From NCBI GenBank assembly GCA_900547015.1, contig URFD01000092.1:1-6014 (forward strand): a DNA stretch of 6,014 nucleotides, read 5' to 3'. Numbering within the stretch: position 1 is the first letter of the stretch; the number at the start of each line of letters is the position of its first letter. Source of the DNA: an uncultured Oscillospiraceae bacterium (lineage in GTDB: Bacteria; Bacillota; Clostridia; Oscillospirales; Ruminococcaceae). The position numbers and the translations under genes are program-made. This document shows positions 1 to 5,903 of this stretch, piece by piece. The notes under the pieces were generated by a model that saw nothing but the letters and a program-made list of their open reading frames with translations, made no database searches and was not told the origin of the DNA.

Positions 1-484
1 ATGCAAACAAGGACGGGTCAAGATGACAATATCCGTTGGGATTTTTTTCGAGGTATTTCTGATGATATTCCTCTGCCGGGTCAAAACGGGACAGCGGCAA
101 ACATTCTACCGCAATCGGGTCCTTCCAGTTTTGTGCAAGCAGGTCGAGCTGTTGACGAATTACCGGCTCCTCTGCGGCGTCAGTATAATAAATGCCGGTA
201 CGATACTGGCTGCCATGGTCCTCTCCCTGCCGATTTATCGAGGTAGGATTGATGGAGCGGAAGTAATACTGGAGCAGCTCCGGCAGGGAGATTTGATTTG
301 CGTCGTAAATAACGCGCACCGTTTCCGCATGGCCGGTGTTATTGTGGCAAACCTCCTCATAGGTCGGAGCCTGTGTGGTTCCGTTGGCATAACCAACCTC
401 AGTTTCAACGACTGCGTCCAGCTGGTCCAGATATTTCTGGGTACCCCAAAAGCACCCTCCTGCAAGGTAAATGGTCTTATTCAT
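1..484 (-). CDS. msrA: Peptide-methionine (S)-S-oxide reductase MsrA, 3' end cut by the window edge
   Basis: Reduces the S-epimer of methionine sulfoxide in oxidised proteins (and free Met-S-sulfoxide) back to methionine, using a cysteine sulfenic acid intermediate recycled by thioredoxin; cytosolic. The frame opens with MNKTIYLAGGCFWGTQKY, placing the catalytic Cys11 in the invariant GCFWG motif. Further family landmarks are GYANG (31-35), PTYEEVC (40-46), TGHAE (50-54), NPTSINRQG (79-87), QYRTGIYY (93-100) and EEYHQKYL (138-145). The NPNGYCH segment carries Cys153, the probable resolving cysteine. 161 residues are visible with no stop before base 1, so this could be a single-domain MsrA close to its end or the first half of an MsrA-MsrB fusion. 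The ATG is preceded by AAAGGAG (500-494) with a 9-nt spacer, lying inside the upstream regulator gene. The start overlaps that gene by 8 nt, implying translational coupling. Family assignment is very secure; full length is unknown. Confidence 0.96.
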   Translation of the reverse strand, partial: MNKTIYLAGGCFWGTQKYLDQLDAVVETEVGYANGTTQAPTYEEVCHNNTGHAETVRVIYDANQISLPELLQYYFRSINPTSINRQGEDHGSQYRTGIYYTDAAEEPVIRQQLDLLAQNWKDPIAVECLPLSRFDPAEEYHQKYLEKNPNGYCHLDPSLFA

Positions 485-830
485 TTTCTGATTCTCCTTT
501 GTTTTGATATTGAAAATATGCCAACGCCACCTGCTGGAAAAATTGGTCCTTTTTCCGGCCATCCAGCGAGCTTTCAAACAGCAGCTGAACCTGAAGCAGC
601 AGGCGATCTGCGGAGGCAACGCTCAAATCAGCGCCTCCGCTGTCCAAGAGCATCTCTGTCGAAACATGGAGTGCCTCTGCAAAGCGCTCCACAATATCGA
701 TTTTAGGGGCTCGGCTGTTTTTTTCATAATTATACACCGACCGTTCTGTAACCCCCGAGCGGTGTGCAAGCTCTGCCTGAGTCAGGCCAGCCGCTTTTCT
801 TGCCTGCTTGAGATTTTCTCCAAATGTCAC
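477..830 (-). CDS. XRE-family (Cro/CI-type) helix-turn-helix transcriptional regulator
   Basis: A 117-residue DNA-binding protein. Residues 3-60 form a five-helix Cro/CI HTH domain (FGENLKQARKAAGLTQAELA, then SGVTERSVYNYEKNSRAPKI), with the recognition helix around VTERSVYNYE (27-36). After a short linker, residues 72-110 look like two helices (ADRLLLQVQLLFESSL and DQFFQQVALAYFQYQ), probably for oligomerisation. There is no cysteine, so a direct thiol redox switch is excluded. I chose the GTG at 830 because AGGAGGGG (842-835) sits 4 nt upstream. A longer in-frame start at 896 would lie on the -35 box and add a non-conserved N-terminus. The gene has its own promoter just after the dnaJ terminator and overlaps msrA by 8 nt (TAA stop at 477-479), so the two are co-transcribed. 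Autoregulation and control of msrA are plausible by position; target and signal are unknown. Confidence 0.9.
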   Translation of the reverse strand: MTFGENLKQARKAAGLTQAELAHRSGVTERSVYNYEKNSRAPKIDIVERFAEALHVSTEMLLDSGGADLSVASADRLLLQVQLLFESSLDGRKKDQFFQQVALAYFQYQNKGESENE

Positions 831-834
831 AAAA

Positions 835-842
835 CCCCTCCT
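835..842 (-). promoter_or_regulatory. Ribosome binding site fixing the GTG start of the XRE regulator
   Basis: Minus-strand AGGAGGGG ends 4 nt before the GTG at 830; its AGGAGG core is 6 nt away. It is one of the best Shine-Dalgarno matches in the window and decides in favour of the short 117-residue product. Confidence 0.85.
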
Positions 843-867
843 ATACAGCCAGAAATTGTTTTTCCTT

Positions 868-896
868 ATCTTACCGCCAGTGCCGCTATTTGTCAA
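868..896 (-). promoter_or_regulatory. Sigma-A-type promoter for the XRE-msrA unit
   Basis: Minus-strand TTGACA (896-891) matches the -35 consensus perfectly. It is separated by exactly 17 nt from TAAGAT (873-868), which matches 4 of 6 bases of the -10 consensus. Transcription would start near 861, giving a leader of about 30 nt before the GTG at 830. It lies after the dnaJ terminator, so the two-gene unit has independent expression. No clear dyad operator was seen overlapping it. Confidence 0.75.
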
Positions 897-933
897 TATC
901 CAAAGAATCCATCGGTACGAAAGACTTTAACGC

Positions 934-967
934 AAAAAAAGATGCAGCAATTTTGCTGCATCTTTTT
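934..967 (-). terminator. Intrinsic terminator of the hrcA-grpE-dnaK-dnaJ operon, potentially bidirectional
   Basis: On the minus strand, GATGCAGCA (962-954) pairs perfectly with TGCTGCATC (949-941) around an AAAT loop, followed by seven T (940-934). Five A before the stem can pair with the T-run and lengthen the helix. It begins 6 nt after the dnaJ stop, as expected for the operon end. Read on the plus strand it also has a T5 tail (963-967), so it could work both ways, but no plus-strand gene is seen here. Confidence 0.93.
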
Positions 968-973
968 AAGGAA

Positions 974-2143
974 TTAATCCTTCATGAAGTCCTTGAGTTT
1001 ATCGAAAAAGCCTTTGCGTTTCCGATAATTCTTTTCGCCTGTCAACGAATCGAACTCCTTGAGGGCTTCCTTCTGCTTGCCGGACAGATTGGTCGGTACT
1101 TCCAGATTAACTCGGACATACTGGTCTCCGCGGCCTCTGCCGTTGACATAAGGGATACCCTTATTTCTCAGGCGGAATACAGTCGCCGACTGCGTTCCTT
1201 CCGGAATATTGTATTTTACCTTGCCATCGATAGTTGGGACAACCACCTCATCACCCAGCACGGCCTGCGGGAAGGTGATTGGAATTTCGCACCAAACATC
1301 GAAGCCATCTCGCTCAAACAGCGGGTCCGGACGAACAGCGGCTGTGACATTGACATCTCCTGCCGGTCCGCCATTGACGCCATGGTCACCCTGTCCACGC
1401 AGGACGAAGGTCTGTCCATTATCGATACCTGCCGGAACATCAACCTCGAGTTTGATGGATTTACGGACTCTACCCATTCCCTTACATTTATCGCAGGGAT
1501 TCTTGATGACCTTACCGGTACCGGAGCATTTGCTACAAGCCTTCACGCTCTGCACAACGCCAAATGGGGTTCTCTGCTGAACGCGCACCTGACCAGTACC
1601 ATGACACTCCGGACAAGTTTCCGGCGCACTGCCTTTTGCGGCACCGGTGCCGGAGCACTCTTCACACTGAACCAGACGGCTGAAGCTGATTTCCTTCTTG
1701 CAGCCCTTTGCAGCCTCCATAAAGGAAAGTGCAATATCGATATTGATATTGTTTCCTCGAATTGGTGCATTGGGGTTTCGGGTTCTGCTGGAACCGCCGA
1801 AGCCTCCAAAGCCGCCGCCACCGCCGCCAAAGAAGCTGTCGAAAATATCTCCGATATCTCCAAAGTCGAATCCGCCTGCACCGAAGCCACCGCCGCCTGC
1901 GCCATAGTTCGGGTCAACACCGGCATGGCCAAACTGGTCGTAGCGCGCACGCTTTTCCGAGTCGGACAGGACCGCATACGCTTCATTGACCTCTTTGAAT
2001 TTTGCCTCTGCCTCTTTATCTCCTGGATTCAGGTCCGGGTGATACTGCTTTGCCAGCTTTCGGTAAGCCTTTTTCAGCTCATCGTCGGAACAACCCTTCT
2101 GGACACCCAGCACCTCATAATAATCTCTTTTTTCCTCTGCCAC
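974..2143 (-). CDS. dnaJ: Chaperone protein DnaJ (Hsp40, type A)
   Basis: Co-chaperone of DnaK: binds unfolded clients, passes them to DnaK and stimulates its ATPase; cytosolic. The 389 residues have full class A architecture. The J domain (about 1-70) carries HPD at 35-37. A Gly/Phe-rich linker (about 81-117) includes the DIFDSFF segment. The zinc-finger domain has four CxxCxGxG repeats: CEECSGTG (160-167), CPECHGTG (177-184), CSKCSGTG (203-210) and CDKCKGMG (217-224), binding two Zn ions. The C-terminal client-binding beta domains include DVPAGIDNGQ, a GDHGVNGGPAGD stretch and LRNKGIP. I chose the GTG at 2143, giving MAEEKRDYYEVLGV, which matches family N-termini. AGCAGGTGA (2156-2148) is ideally spaced for it and would cover the alternative GTG at 2152. 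Last gene of the operon, 116 nt after dnaK with a hairpin between them, and followed by a strong terminator. The coding strand has no TTA, CTA or TCA codon, consistent with strong codon selection. Confidence 0.98.
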   Translation of the reverse strand: MAEEKRDYYEVLGVQKGCSDDELKKAYRKLAKQYHPDLNPGDKEAEAKFKEVNEAYAVLSDSEKRARYDQFGHAGVDPNYGAGGGGFGAGGFDFGDIGDIFDSFFGGGGGGFGGFGGSSRTRNPNAPIRGNNINIDIALSFMEAAKGCKKEISFSRLVQCEECSGTGAAKGSAPETCPECHGTGQVRVQQRTPFGVVQSVKACSKCSGTGKVIKNPCDKCKGMGRVRKSIKLEVDVPAGIDNGQTFVLRGQGDHGVNGGPAGDVNVTAAVRPDPLFERDGFDVWCEIPITFPQAVLGDEVVVPTIDGKVKYNIPEGTQSATVFRLRNKGIPYVNGRGRGDQYVRVNLEVPTNLSGKQKEALKEFDSLTGEKNYRKRKGFFDKLKDFMKD

Positions 2144-2147
2144 TCTA

Positions 2148-2156
2148 TTCACCTGC
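2148..2156 (-). promoter_or_regulatory. Ribosome binding site deciding the dnaJ GTG start
   Basis: Minus-strand AGCAGGTGA matches the anti-Shine-Dalgarno complement AGGAGGTGA at 8 of 9 positions and ends 4-5 nt before the GTG at 2143. The upstream in-frame GTG at 2152 lies inside this element, so it is unlikely to be the start. Confidence 0.75.
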
Positions 2157-2195
2157 TTTTTCTGCCAAAAGAAATGGGTTTATTGATGTACACAC

Positions 2196-2229
2196 CATGA
2201 GGATTGGAGCGAATACCCCAATCCTCATG
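2196..2229 (-). repeat. Perfect 12-bp inverted repeat (RNA hairpin) between dnaK and dnaJ
   Basis: CATGAGGATTGG (2196-2207) and CCAATCCTCATG (2218-2229) are exact reverse complements around a 10-nt loop. In the minus-strand mRNA the stem begins 30 nt after the dnaK stop and ends 52 nt before the dnaJ GTG. A G-U pair could extend it inward. The sequence after the stem (GTGTGTACATC) has no U-run, so it is not a standard intrinsic terminator. It may be an mRNA 3'-end protector, a processing site or a partial attenuator lowering dnaJ relative to dnaK. The structure is certain; the role is inferred. Confidence 0.8.
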
Positions 2230-2259
2230 TCCTGATTTCTTAGTTATGAATGTTTCAGA

Positions 2260-4101
2260 TTATACTTCTTTGAAGTCAGCATCTACAAAGCCGTCATTGT
2301 TCTGACCGCCGTTTGCACCATCGTTGTTGGTAGCACCCATGTCAGGACCTGGCTGGCCGCCCTGTGGGTTGACATTCTGATAGAGTTTTGCAGATACATC
2401 GTAGAATTTCTTCTGGAGATCTTCCTGTTTTGCTTTGATGTCTTCCAGGTTTGCGCCCTTAACAGCTTCTTTGAGTGCGTTGAGCTTGGTTTCCAGCTCA
2501 CCCTTATCAGCTGCGTCAATCTTGCCTTCGAGGTCTTTGAGGGTCTTTTCAGTCTGGAAAATCATCTGGTCAGCACCATTGCGGATGTCAACTTCCTCAC
2601 GCTGTTTCTTGTCTGCTTCTGCATACTGCTCCGCATCCTTAACAGCCTTGTCGATATCTTCTTTGGACATCGAAGTGGAGGAGGTGATGGTGATGTGCTG
2701 CTCTTTGCCGGTACCCAAATCTTTTGCGGATACATGAACGATACCGTTTGCGTCGATATCGAAGGTTACCTCGATTTGTGGAGTACCTCTCATTGCAGGA
2801 GCGATACCATCCAGACGGAACATACCCAGAGTCTTGTTATCTTTTGCCATTTCACGTTCGCCCTGCAGAACATGGATATCAACAGAGGTCTGATTGTCCG
2901 CAGCGGTAGTGAAAATCTGAGATTTCTTGGTTGGGATGGTGGTGTTTCTCTCAATAATCTTGGTGGAAACGCCGCCCAGAGTCTCCAGACCCAGAGACAG
3001 TGGAGTTACATCCAGCAGCAGCAGACCTTTTACTTCGCCTGCAAGAACACCGCCCTGAATTGCTGCACCGATTGCAACACATTCATCCGGGTTGATGCCC
3101 TTGAATGGGTCTTTGCCGGTGATTCTCTTAACTGCTTCCTGTACAGCTGGGATACGGGTAGAACCGCCGACCAGCAGAACTTTATCCAACTCAGCTGGTT
3201 TCAGACCTGCATCGGAAAGTGCCTGATTTACTGGACCCATGGTCTTTTCAACCAGGTCAGCAGTCAGCTCATTGAATTTTGCACGGGTGATGTTCATGTC
3301 AAAGTGTTTTGGACCGGTTGCATCAGCGGTGATGAATGGCAGGTTTACATTTGCCTGAGTCATGCCGGAAAGCTCAATTTTTGCTTTTTCAGCTGCCTCT
3401 TTCAATCTCTGCATTGCCATCTTATCGCCGGACAAGTCGATGCCGTTTTCTTTCTTGAATTCAGCAACGAAGTAGTCCATCAGTCTCTGGTCGAAGTCAT
3501 CGCCGCCCAGTCTGTTGTTACCGGCAGTAGCCAGAACTTCCTGAACACCGTCGCCCATCTCGATGATGGAAACATCGAAGGTACCGCCGCCCAGGTCGTA
3601 TACCATGATTTTCTGGTCGGTCTCTTTATCAACACCGTAAGCCAGAGCAGCTGCGGTTGGCTCGTTGATGATACGTTTTACATCCAAGCCAGCAATCTTA
3701 CCAGCATCCTTGGTTGCCTGACGCTGTGCGTCTGTGAAGTAAGCAGGAACGGTGATAACTGCCTCGGTAACAGGCTCACCCAGATATGCCTCTGCATCGG
3801 ATTTGAGCTTCTGCAGAATCATTGCAGAGATCTCTTGTGGGGTGTAGGATTTATCATCGATTGTAACCTTGTAGTTGGTTCCCATCTCACGTTTAATCGA
3901 GCTGATGGTTCTGTCTGCGTTGGTGACAGCCTGACGTTTTGCAACCTGACCAACCATTCTTTCACCGGTTTTAGAGAAAGCAACAACGGAAGGGGTGGTG
4001 CGAGCGCCTTCTGGATTTGCGATAACAACAGGTTCGCCGCCTTCCATAACGGCTACGCAGGAGTTTGTTGTACCTAAGTCAATACCAATTGTTTTTCCCA
4101 T
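2260..4101 (-). CDS. dnaK: Molecular chaperone DnaK (Hsp70)
   Basis: ATP-dependent chaperone that binds extended hydrophobic segments of unfolded proteins, cycling with DnaJ (ATPase stimulation) and GrpE (ADP release); cytosolic. The 613 residues include all three Hsp70 signatures: IDLGTTNS (7-14), VYDLGGGTFDVSII (167-180) and VLLVGGSTRIPAVQ (308-321). Other landmarks are catalytic-type Lys70 in SIKRE, EPTAAALAYG (147-156), LGGDDFD (198-204) and the interdomain linker LLLDVTPLSLG (361-371). The beta-sandwich substrate domain follows (about 372-480), then a helical lid and a disordered Gly/Asn/Asp-rich tail ending FVDADFKEV. The length fits Gram-positive DnaK, which lacks a nucleotide-domain segment found in proteobacterial homologues. 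ATG start with GGAGGT (4113-4108) 6 nt upstream; it is the only gene of the four-gene operon with ATG. It lies 77 nt after grpE with no internal terminator seen. A long stretch avoids TTA/CTA/TCA codons, typical of high expression. Confidence 0.99.
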   Translation of the reverse strand: MGKTIGIDLGTTNSCVAVMEGGEPVVIANPEGARTTPSVVAFSKTGERMVGQVAKRQAVTNADRTISSIKREMGTNYKVTIDDKSYTPQEISAMILQKLKSDAEAYLGEPVTEAVITVPAYFTDAQRQATKDAGKIAGLDVKRIINEPTAAALAYGVDKETDQKIMVYDLGGGTFDVSIIEMGDGVQEVLATAGNNRLGGDDFDQRLMDYFVAEFKKENGIDLSGDKMAMQRLKEAAEKAKIELSGMTQANVNLPFITADATGPKHFDMNITRAKFNELTADLVEKTMGPVNQALSDAGLKPAELDKVLLVGGSTRIPAVQEAVKRITGKDPFKGINPDECVAIGAAIQGGVLAGEVKGLLLLDVTPLSLGLETLGGVSTKIIERNTTIPTKKSQIFTTAADNQTSVDIHVLQGEREMAKDNKTLGMFRLDGIAPAMRGTPQIEVTFDIDANGIVHVSAKDLGTGKEQHITITSSTSMSKEDIDKAVKDAEQYAEADKKQREEVDIRNGADQMIFQTEKTLKDLEGKIDAADKGELETKLNALKEAVKGANLEDIKAKQEDLQKKFYDVSAKLYQNVNPQGGQPGPDMGATNNDGANGGQNNDGFVDADFKEV

Positions 4102-4178
4102 AGTAATACCTCCATGATATATCTGATCAAAATGAATTAGATTTACGATTGAATTTGTCTGATTGTCCGATTGGGAAA

Positions 4179-4733
4179 TCAGTTTGCAACGGTAACCATT
4201 GCATATCGAAAGACACGGTCACCAATACGGTAACCCTTCTGAAGAACTTGTGCTACTACATTTTCACCCAGGTTTTCATCCTCGATGTGCATCACAGCGT
4301 TGTGCAGGTCCGGATTGAATGTTTCTCCTTCTGTTCCAATCTGCTCGACGGAAAGGTCTGCCATGGTTTTCATGAAAGACTGGAAAATCATCTCAATTCC
4401 CTTTTTAAAGGGTTCATCGCTGCACTCTGTCTGCATGGCACGCTCAAAGTTATCAATAATTGGCAGGAACTTTTCGACCGTGTCAGCTTTGGCCTGCGGA
4501 TAGATTGCATCCTTCTCCTTGATGGAGCGTTTGCGGTAGTTATCATATTCCGCCAGTGTCCGAAGTAGCTTATCATTGAGCTCGTCAAGCTCCTTTTTCA
4601 GCTGATCCTGCACTGCATCTGTCTGCTTTGCATCCGCTTCCGATTGAGCCTGTGCAGTTTCTCCGGCAGCTGCTCCCTCATCCTTCACAGAAGGCTGTTC
4701 GGTCTGCTGTTCTTGTTTCTTTTTCTCCGACAC
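4179..4733 (-). CDS. grpE: Nucleotide exchange factor GrpE
   Basis: Homodimeric cochaperone that opens the DnaK nucleotide domain to release ADP, resetting the client-release step and acting as a thermosensor in several bacteria. The 184 residues start with a low-complexity, Gln/Glu/Ala-rich, probably disordered tail (1-40). A long helical dimerisation region follows (about 41-115, with LLRTLAEYDNYRKRS and KFLPIIDNFERAM). The C-terminal beta-wing domain contains the family signature from GETFNPDLHNAVMHIED (136-152) to GYRIGDRVFRYAMVTVAN at the end. Start is GTG at 4733, chosen because AAGGAG (4748-4743) lies 9 nt upstream and no better codon follows before the conserved region. It lies 44 nt downstream of hrcA and 77 nt upstream of dnaK, co-transcribed under HrcA control. 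Stop is TGA. Nothing is missing from the domain. Confidence 0.98.
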   Translation of the reverse strand: MSEKKKQEQQTEQPSVKDEGAAAGETAQAQSEADAKQTDAVQDQLKKELDELNDKLLRTLAEYDNYRKRSIKEKDAIYPQAKADTVEKFLPIIDNFERAMQTECSDEPFKKGIEMIFQSFMKTMADLSVEQIGTEGETFNPDLHNAVMHIEDENLGENVVAQVLQKGYRIGDRVFRYAMVTVAN

Positions 4734-4742
4734 GTCTGCTGT

Positions 4743-4749
4743 CTCCTTT
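4743..4749 (-). promoter_or_regulatory. Ribosome binding site for the GTG start of grpE
   Basis: Minus-strand AAAGGAG ends 9 nt before the GTG at 4733. It lies in the 44-nt gap after the hrcA stop and supports GTG initiation. Confidence 0.75.
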
Positions 4750-4777
4750 ACAAATTGTTCTATCTGATGTGTTTGGT

Positions 4778-5821
4778 TTACAGGTTGCTCATCTGCTGCT
4801 CATTCATGGTCTCGCTCAACAGCTCACCTAGCATCTTGGCAAAATATTCGATATGCGGAATCAATGTTGGATATTCCATTCGAACCGGTCCAATCAATGC
4901 CAGGGTTCCGCAGCGGGCTGCCCCGATATGATACTTGACCGCAATCACAGTGGAATTTGCAAGTTCCATGCTGCTGTTCTCTTTGCCAACCGAAATGCGG
5001 GTATTGAAATTTCCTTCCGGTATCAGGCCGATTGCCTTTTCCTTTTCATCCAGAATCAACAAAAGATCCTTTGCAAAATCCTTCATCTCATCATAGGCAA
5101 GCAGGTTGGTCGAACCCTTCGCGCAAAAATGTCCATCGTTGATTTCTTTACACAGGGAATAGATTGCGGAAAGCAGGGTGGTAAAGACTTCGGTGTAGTT
5201 CCCGATGGAGAATGCCACCGAGTTGATATAGCTGTCCGAGATTTCGTTGAGACTTTTTCCAGCCATTCTGGAATTAGCAAAGCTGGTAAAGAACTCACAT
5301 ACTTCCCGGGTGATGCTGAAATCCACTCTGCACACCTTGCTTCGAACTGAGCCGTTGGACGCAATCACCATAATGATGACGGTGCGTTCTGCGGCAGGCA
5401 GCAGTTCGATTCGTTTCACAAAAACCTCCGGCGGCGTACTGGTGGTCGAGATGGTCGCACAGTGCGTATAATCTGCGAGCGCCCGTGCTGCATCCGACAA
5501 CAGCCTGTCAGGGTCAGGGTCTCTGACATTGAACATTGCTTCGATGGAAGCCATATCTGCGGCAGACACTGGACTTACCCGCATCAGGTGGTCGAGATAA
5601 TATCGATAACCCATGTGCGAAGGAATCCTTCCTGCCGAGGTATGCGGCTGTTCCAGAAACCCCATGTCAAACAAATTTGCCATATCGTTTCGTATCGTTG
5701 CCGGTGAAGCAACGATATCCAGCAGAGCTGCAATCCGTCTGGAGCCGACCGGTTCACCGGTTCTTGTGTATTCCTCAATGATAGCCTTGAGGATCTTTTG
5801 CTTTCGGCTATCCAGCTCCAA
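4778..5821 (-). CDS. hrcA: Heat-inducible transcription repressor HrcA
   Basis: Dimeric repressor that binds CIRCE and shuts off class I heat-shock operons; its folding depends on GroEL/ES, so chaperone shortage relieves repression. The 347 residues show the N-terminal winged HTH (about 1-76): SRKQKILKAIIEEY, TGEPVGSR, SPATIRNDMANLFDMGFLEQ and HTSAGRIPSHMGYRYYLD. A central dimerisation/GAF-like region follows. The conserved C-terminus is GPVRMEYPTLIPHIEYFAKMLGELL (split here: GPVRMEYPTL at 311-320, then IPHIEYFAKMLGELL). Start is TTG at 5821, giving MELDSRKQKIL, which matches family N-termini and length. It is supported by AAGAGGTGAT (5835-5826). A longer TTG start at 5863 would fall inside the CIRCE operator. 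First gene of the operon, 22 nt after CIRCE, hence autoregulated. Stop is TAA. It has cysteines at 121, 164, 175, 224, 233 and 304, with no known role. Confidence 0.98.
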   Translation of the reverse strand: MELDSRKQKILKAIIEEYTRTGEPVGSRRIAALLDIVASPATIRNDMANLFDMGFLEQPHTSAGRIPSHMGYRYYLDHLMRVSPVSAADMASIEAMFNVRDPDPDRLLSDAARALADYTHCATISTTSTPPEVFVKRIELLPAAERTVIIMVIASNGSVRSKVCRVDFSITREVCEFFTSFANSRMAGKSLNEISDSYINSVAFSIGNYTEVFTTLLSAIYSLCKEINDGHFCAKGSTNLLAYDEMKDFAKDLLLILDEKEKAIGLIPEGNFNTRISVGKENSSMELANSTVIAVKYHIGAARCGTLALIGPVRMEYPTLIPHIEYFAKMLGELLSETMNEQQMSNL

Positions 5822-5825
5822 GACT

Positions 5826-5835
5826 ATCACCTCTT
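5826..5835 (-). promoter_or_regulatory. Ribosome binding site deciding the hrcA TTG start
   Basis: Minus-strand AAGAGGTGAT matches AGGAGGTGAT at 9 of 10 positions and ends 4 nt before the TTG at 5821; the GAGG core is 8 nt away. This optimal placement identifies the TTG as start rather than the in-frame GTG embedded in the element itself. Confidence 0.82.
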
Positions 5836-5843
5836 TTCCTAGT

Positions 5844-5870
5844 TTAGCACTCTTGTATCTCAAGTGCTAA
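5844..5870 (-). promoter_or_regulatory. CIRCE operator (HrcA binding site)
   Basis: In the direction of transcription it reads TTAGCACTT-N9-GAGTGCTAA. This matches the consensus TTAGCACTC-N9-GAGTGCTAA at 17 of 18 arm positions; the one mismatch is the last base of the left arm (5862). The dyad extends two further base pairs on each side (GT/AC, 5842-5872). It begins 4 nt after the -10 box, so it covers the expected transcription start, and it ends 22 nt before the hrcA TTG. HrcA bound here should block initiation; in RNA it may also form a 5'-UTR hairpin. Confidence 0.97.
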
Positions 5871-5874
5871 ACAT

Positions 5875-5903
5875 AATTTAACACGATTCCCTGTCGTTGT
5901 CAA
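5875..5903 (-). promoter_or_regulatory. Sigma-A-type promoter of the hrcA operon
   Basis: Minus-strand TTGACA (5903-5898), a perfect -35, is followed after 17 nt by TAAATT (5880-5875), which matches 4 of 6 bases of TATAAT; TTAAAT with a 16-nt spacer is an equivalent reading. The expected start near 5868 falls in the CIRCE element, giving a leader of about 47 nt. This vegetative promoter plus operator arrangement is the standard class I heat-shock layout. Confidence 0.88.

Noticed and set aside
23..706. 227-codon plus-strand frame over msrA and the XRE gene
   Set aside because: The minus strand encodes two recognisable proteins with RBSs and a promoter; this frame has neither.
831..896. N-terminal extension of the XRE regulator from an upstream start at 896
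   Set aside because: It would begin on the -35 box and upstream of the predicted transcription start; the GTG at 830 has an excellent RBS and a normal XRE N-terminus.
1795..1915. GCC-rich repeats resembling a simple-sequence or CRISPR-like array
   Set aside because: They encode the Gly/Phe-rich linker of DnaJ; the periodicity comes from glycine codons, with no repeat-spacer structure.
824..2200. 458-codon plus-strand open frame across dnaJ
   Set aside because: It is the codon-aligned antisense of dnaJ, has no family features and no ribosome binding site, and runs over the dnaJ terminator and the XRE promoter; explained by dnaJ codon bias.
2695..4077. 460-codon plus-strand open frame across dnaK
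   Set aside because: Codon-aligned antisense of dnaK, whose protein has all Hsp70 signatures; the antisense product shows no recognisable domain and no promoter is seen.
4159..4182. Inverted repeat CTGATT/AATCAG at the grpE stop
   Set aside because: Only 6 bp with a 12-nt loop and no U-tract; too weak to call a terminator or processing site.
5822..5863. Longer HrcA starting at TTG 5863
   Set aside because: That codon lies inside the CIRCE operator, has no RBS, and adds 14 residues not seen in the family.
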